42,830 bases of DNA from Oscillospiraceae bacterium (GTDB lineage Bacteria > Bacillota > Clostridia > Oscillospirales > Oscillospiraceae). Made by a program: the position numbers and the translations under genes. Position 1 is the stretch's first letter; each line of letters starts with the position of its first letter. Where the stretch lies: NCBI GenBank assembly GCA_017452605.1, contig JAFTMB010000005.1, forward strand, positions 1-42,830, read 5' to 3'. The notes under the pieces are model-generated. The model had not been told where the DNA came from and made no database searches. It worked only from the letters and a program-made list of their open reading frames with translations. Of this stretch, positions 40,401 to 42,830 are shown one piece after another.

Positions 40401-41015
40401 CCCAATCTGGGCGCCATTGAGGAATACGCCCGGGTCAATGAGCGGTATACTTACCTTGCCTCTCAGCAGGAGGATGTGCTTACCTCCAAGCGGGAGCTGG
40501 AAAGCATCATCCGGGACATCACCAAAGAAATGACCGCCATTTTCATAACCGAGTTTCAGAAAATCGACCACTACTTCTCCCAGACCTTTGTGGAGATGTT
40601 TGGCGGCGGTAAGGGTAATCTGGTGCTGGAAAATCCCGAAGAGCCCCTGACCTGCGGCATCGAGATTCGGGTGCAGCCTCCCGGAAAGCAGCTGAAGACC
40701 ATCACCCTCCTTTCCGGCGGCGAAAAGGCATTTGTGGCGATTGCGCTGTATTTTGCCATTTTGAAGGTTCGCCCCACGCCGTTCTGTATGCTCGATGAGA
40801 TTGACGCGGCGCTGGACGATCGGAATGTGGAGCGGTTTGCATCCTATCTGCGCAACTTAAGTAAGAAGACCCAGTTTATTGTCATCACCCACAGAAGAGG
40901 CACCATGGAAGCTTCCGATGTGCTTTACGGTGTGACCATGCAGGAGCAGGGTATTTCCAAGCTGCTGCGGCTGGACTTGAACCAGATGGAAGAATATCTG
41001 GGCATTATGGAATAA
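37443..41015 (+). CDS. smc: Chromosome segregation ATPase SMC
   Basis: 1190 residues, normal for bacterial SMC, with a GTG start after AAAGAGG; the start gives the family beginning YLKSLEVQGFKSF. Walker A GPNGSGKSN is at 31-39; two long coiled-coil arms (about 170-500 and 670-1010) flank a hinge (about 518-665, ending in GGSMTGGS); the ABC signature LLSGGEKA lies near 1089 and Walker B FCMLDEIDAALDD near 1113. SMC dimerises through the hinge and with ScpA/ScpB organises and separates daughter chromosomes. It is the first gene of a tight operon (13 bases to ftsY), the usual smc-ftsY order; rnc, often just before it, is absent here. Confidence 0.97.
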   Translation: MYLKSLEVQGFKSFPDKTLIRFGDDITAIVGPNGSGKSNISDAILWVMGEQSSKTLRGSKMEDVIFGGTQKRSAVGFAEATLTLDNSDRALAYDADEVMVTRRYYRSGDSEYYINRQSARLRDINEMFMDTGLGREGYSNIGQGRIDEILSLKSGDRREIFEEAAGISKYRHRKEETKRKLQHTEDNLLRIGDKVSELEMQLEPLKVQSEKAVKYLELKEELQGVEVAVWLDTLEKLSATAKKAEEDYASASFVLQQAHDDLNSLYAQAETLSQELRERDGELETVRQKVNMLEANHQQLDGQMAVLRSNVENNKGNIARIEEEMQGTQDRSGGIISQIEQTENRIGEIVAALDEKNGELLKLQQELAAMTASAQGMTRQYMELKSKETGLSADIAGAEADLRGLTDSMSLTKERAAQLQEDLSSGQLRLADAKKELDSCRAQLKMAQEEVTAANNTISGYTLRQQTRAKRRDELQQTVRQLNSELDSVQAKTRVFRAMERDFESYNKAVRMVMQESQRGSLRNIHGPVSRLIRTEDDYVIAIEIALGAAMQQIVVDSENDGKAAISFLKRTGGGRATFLPISAIEAKKLSESGLDGCRGFVGIAADLVTCQKQYQPIVSNLLGRTVIVRDMDSAIAMAGKYKNRFKIVTLDGQVMNPGGSMTGGSVNKEAGILSCANELEKLSAREADLTSQLSEAESQLQEAQRQLAQVEFQLTTAKEQLREAEDACLRLQGQEKQHEILFAAVEEAMAAARKEMDSLQERDASDRERYAAGNAKIQIFTQELAQTRLSLETLEGSQNEAAEATSQITDRMTAVRTDAAALEAEKNTALSHIEDLKSLRSAMDGDLEKKLGLIQAIEEDSQRMQEQIAQLLQRQKENEQDILTEKARLSQVMSLRMEAEASKTRAERSSQEKNRDILNMERACALLEQKKVTSALEEKQIIDKLWDSYELTPGTAAEKRTEIESVAAGNRKISELKRKITMLGTPNLGAIEEYARVNERYTYLASQQEDVLTSKRELESIIRDITKEMTAIFITEFQKIDHYFSQTFVEMFGGGKGNLVLENPEEPLTCGIEIRVQPPGKQLKTITLLSGGEKAFVAIALYFAILKVRPTPFCMLDEIDAALDDRNVERFASYLRNLSKKTQFIVITHRRGTMEASDVLYGVTMQEQGISKLLRLDLNQMEEYLGIME

Positions 41016-41028
41016 TTAAGGAGTATTC

Positions 41029-41934
41029 ATGGGTTTTTTTGAAAAAATCAAAGCTGGTTTGACCAAAACCAGAGATGCCTTAAGCGGCACTTTGGGCGGC
41101 GTATTCTCCGGGTTCAGCCAGATTGACGATGATTTTTACGACGAACTGGAAGAAAACCTGATTCTGGCGGATTTGGGTGTGGAAACCTCTGTAAAGGCTA
41201 CGGAAAAGCTCCGCGCAGTCATTAAAGAGCAGCGCCTGAAAACCCCGGAGGAAGCAAAGGCTGCGCTGAAAGAGATTTTGGTGGAGATGCTCAGCGTGGG
41301 AAGTCCTGCGCTGGATCTTTCCACAAAGCCTGCGGTGGTGCTGGTAATCGGCGTCAACGGCGTGGGAAAAACCACCACCATCGGTAAAATCGCCACCCGT
41401 CTTGTGAAAGAGGGGAAAAGGGTGATGCTGATTGCAGGCGACACCTTCCGTGCCGCAGCGGCAGACCAGCTGGAAATCTGGGCAGGTCGGGCCGGGGCGG
41501 ACATTGTCCGGCAGCATGAGGGCGCAGACCCCGCCAGCGTGGTATTTGACGGTATTCAGGCCGCCAAGGCCCGGAATGTGGATGTGATTTTAATTGACAC
41601 CGCAGGCCGGCTGCACAATAAGACAAACCTGATGAACGAGCTGAATAAAATCAGCCGCATCACCGAGCGGGAGCTGCCCGGCAGCGCCCGGGAAGTGCTG
41701 CTGGTGCTGGACGGAACTACGGGACAAAATGGCTTAATTCAGGCCAAGCAGTTCAAAGAGGTGGCAGGTGTCACCGCTGTGGCGCTGACCAAGCTGGACG
41801 GTACGGCAAAGGGCGGTATCGTCATCGCCGTCAGCGACAGCCTGCAGATTCCGGTAAAATTCGTCGATGTGGGTGAGCAGGCGGATGACCTGATGCCCTT
41901 TGATGCGAAAGATTTTGTGGATGCGCTGCTGTGA
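41029..41934 (+). CDS. ftsY: Signal recognition particle receptor FtsY
   Basis: 301 residues. NG-domain GTPase with a short N-terminal part and no long acidic A domain, as usual in Firmicutes. Motifs: GVNGVGKTTTIGKIA (G1, near 108), DTFRAAAADQL, DTAGRLHNK (G3), TKLDGTAKGG (G4 region) and the C-terminal VGEQADDLMPF, diagnostic for FtsY. It receives the SRP-ribosome complex at the membrane for co-translational insertion of membrane proteins. AAGGAG precedes the ATG. The stop is TGA, one of the few in this window, which shows that UGA terminates in this organism. Confidence 0.97.
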   Translation: MGFFEKIKAGLTKTRDALSGTLGGVFSGFSQIDDDFYDELEENLILADLGVETSVKATEKLRAVIKEQRLKTPEEAKAALKEILVEMLSVGSPALDLSTKPAVVLVIGVNGVGKTTTIGKIATRLVKEGKRVMLIAGDTFRAAAADQLEIWAGRAGADIVRQHEGADPASVVFDGIQAAKARNVDVILIDTAGRLHNKTNLMNELNKISRITERELPGSAREVLLVLDGTTGQNGLIQAKQFKEVAGVTAVALTKLDGTAKGGIVIAVSDSLQIPVKFVDVGEQADDLMPFDAKDFVDALL

Positions 41935-41943
41935 GGAAACGGT

Positions 41944-42549
41944 ATGAAAGTCGTATTGGCAAGTAAAAATAAACACAAGCTGGAGGAAATCAGCAAAATC
42001 ACCCGGCAGTTTGATATGGAGCTGGTGCTTCAATCTGAGCTGGGGGTAGATTTGGATGTGGAGGAAAACGGCTCTACCTTTGAGGAAAATTCCTTTATCA
42101 AGGCAGAGGCTGTGATGAAAGCCACGGGTCTTCCTGCTTTGGCAGACGATTCCGGCATCGCGGTGGATGCATTGAACGGCGAGCCGGGCATTTATTCCGC
42201 CCGCTACGGATTTGACGAATCCTTAGACGATTGGGGACGGCTGGAGCTGCTTCTTAAGAATATGGAGCATGTGCCGGACGATCAGCGGCAGGCAAAGTTT
42301 GTCTGCGTCATTACCATGGTGACTCCGGATGGGCAGACCATTCAGGCCAGGGGAGAAATCCACGGCATGCTGACCCGGGAGCCAGCGGGAGAAAACGGCT
42401 TTGGCTACGACCCCATTTTCTACTATCCGCCCATGGGCATGACCACGGCGCAAATGCCCTCCGAGGAGAAGAACAAGGTGTCCCATCGGGCAAATGCGCT
42501 GAAGGTGTTTTACGAAAAATTAAAGGAGGCAGGCTATGCTGACAAGTAA
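41944..42549 (+). CDS. rdgB: XTP/dITP diphosphatase (non-canonical purine NTP pyrophosphatase)
   Basis: 201 residues, full family length. KVVLASKNKHKLEEI at the start, ADDSGIAVDALNGEPGIYSARY (two adjacent motifs), GFGYDPIF and KNKVSHRANAL are the HAM1/RdgB signatures. It hydrolyses ITP, dITP and XTP to monophosphates and keeps deaminated purines out of nucleic acids. It lies 9 bases after ftsY and its 3' end overlaps the next gene by 14 bases, implying translational coupling. Confidence 0.96.
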   Translation: MKVVLASKNKHKLEEISKITRQFDMELVLQSELGVDLDVEENGSTFEENSFIKAEAVMKATGLPALADDSGIAVDALNGEPGIYSARYGFDESLDDWGRLELLLKNMEHVPDDQRQAKFVCVITMVTPDGQTIQARGEIHGMLTREPAGENGFGYDPIFYYPPMGMTTAQMPSEEKNKVSHRANALKVFYEKLKEAGYADK

Positions 42550-42830
42550 AGAAAGAGCAGCCCTGCGCGCCCAGGCAAACGGCCTGGATACCACCTTGAT
42601 GGTGGGTAAAATGGGAGTGACCGACGCGGTGGTCGCAGAGGCAGAAAACCTGCTTAATGCCAGAGAACTGGTTAAGGGCAAGGTTTTGGAAGGCGCCCTG
42701 CTTTCTCCCAGAGAGGTGTGCGACGCATTGTGCGAGGCCACCGGAGCAGAGGGCATCGCGGTGATTGGCACCAAGTTTGTCATTTACCGTTACAGCGAAA
42801 AATGCCAGCAGGAGAGAAACCAGACAGGTC
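42536..42830 (+). CDS. yhbY: YhbY/CRM-domain RNA-binding protein, cut by right edge
   Basis: 98 residues are visible without a stop. The start at 42536 has AAAGGAGG 6-7 bases upstream, inside the end of rdgB. MLTSKERAALRAQANGLDT, then MVGKMGVTDAVVAEAENLLNA, ELVKGKVL and GTKFVIYRYS match the small CRM-domain protein YhbY, a ribosome-assembly-associated RNA-binding protein of about 97-105 residues; the usual GxxGxT-type loop reads VGKMGVT. Since the family is about this length, only a few residues should be missing. Confidence 0.9.
   Translation, partial: MLTSKERAALRAQANGLDTTLMVGKMGVTDAVVAEAENLLNARELVKGKVLEGALLSPREVCDALCEATGAEGIAVIGTKFVIYRYSEKCQQERNQTG

Overview
The window reads as a chromosome segment of an anaerobic gut-type Firmicute, most likely Clostridia/Oscillospiraceae. 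The basis is inference from style and content: AGGAGG-type ribosome sites, near-perfect sigma-A promoters (TTGACA, 17 bp, TATAAT), intrinsic terminators, lipoprotein signals, LplB/YtcP-type sugar permeases without their own ATPase, and the housekeeping block smc-ftsY-rdgB-yhbY. No rRNA, tRNA, CRISPR array, insertion sequence or phage gene was seen.

Region 1 (1-9.8 kb) holds three very large secreted proteins built from a repeated unit of about 320 residues with a predicted beta-helix pattern (NITIKSGTI..., VNITISGG..., ITGGDFS...). One protein is cut by the left edge, one carries two units and a C-terminal membrane/sorting-like tail, and one carries an N-terminal Cys/His peptidase-like domain plus three units. 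The two proteins without a C-terminal anchor share a C-terminal domain, and each is followed at once by a 39-40 residue peptide gene of the same novel-looking family.

Region 2 (9.9-12.1 kb) has a minus-strand L-fucose/L-arabinose isomerase-like gene and a YesL-like (DUF624) membrane protein gene.

Region 3 (12.2-23.3 kb) is the most unusual part. It has six genes for one Cys/His peptidase-like family (five lipoproteins and one protein with no export signal), interleaved with two single-unit beta-helix proteins anchored by a C-terminal helix. The block contains an evident segmental duplication (lipoprotein, terminator, 53-bp upstream element, promoter, beta-helix gene, intercistronic hairpin, lipoprotein). 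With the fused copy in region 1, seven paralogues are present. All keep the putative catalytic Cys in GNSC(A/S)TS and the His in GGHA/GHS about 82-84 residues later.

Region 4 (23.3-33.1 kb) is a carbohydrate-use region: a GH106-like glycoside hydrolase, two permeases and a solute-binding lipoprotein of a CUT1 importer, a Gfo/Idh/MocA oxidoreductase, and a protein with two fused class II aldolase domains.

Region 5 (33.1-37.3 kb, minus strand) holds a bifunctional fucokinase/fucose-1-phosphate guanylyltransferase (fkp) interrupted by a single in-frame TGA exactly after DTPPY, where I recall relatives having Cys, and a PdaA-like membrane-anchored polysaccharide deacetylase. Region 6 (37.4-42.8 kb) is the housekeeping set smc, ftsY, rdgB and a yhbY gene cut by the right edge.

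A reasonable overall reading (inference) is a surface-exposed protein system of beta-helix structural or adhesive proteins together with peptidase-like lipoproteins, embedded among deoxysugar or plant/host glycan utilisation genes. The function of the two surface families and of the small peptides is not known to me.
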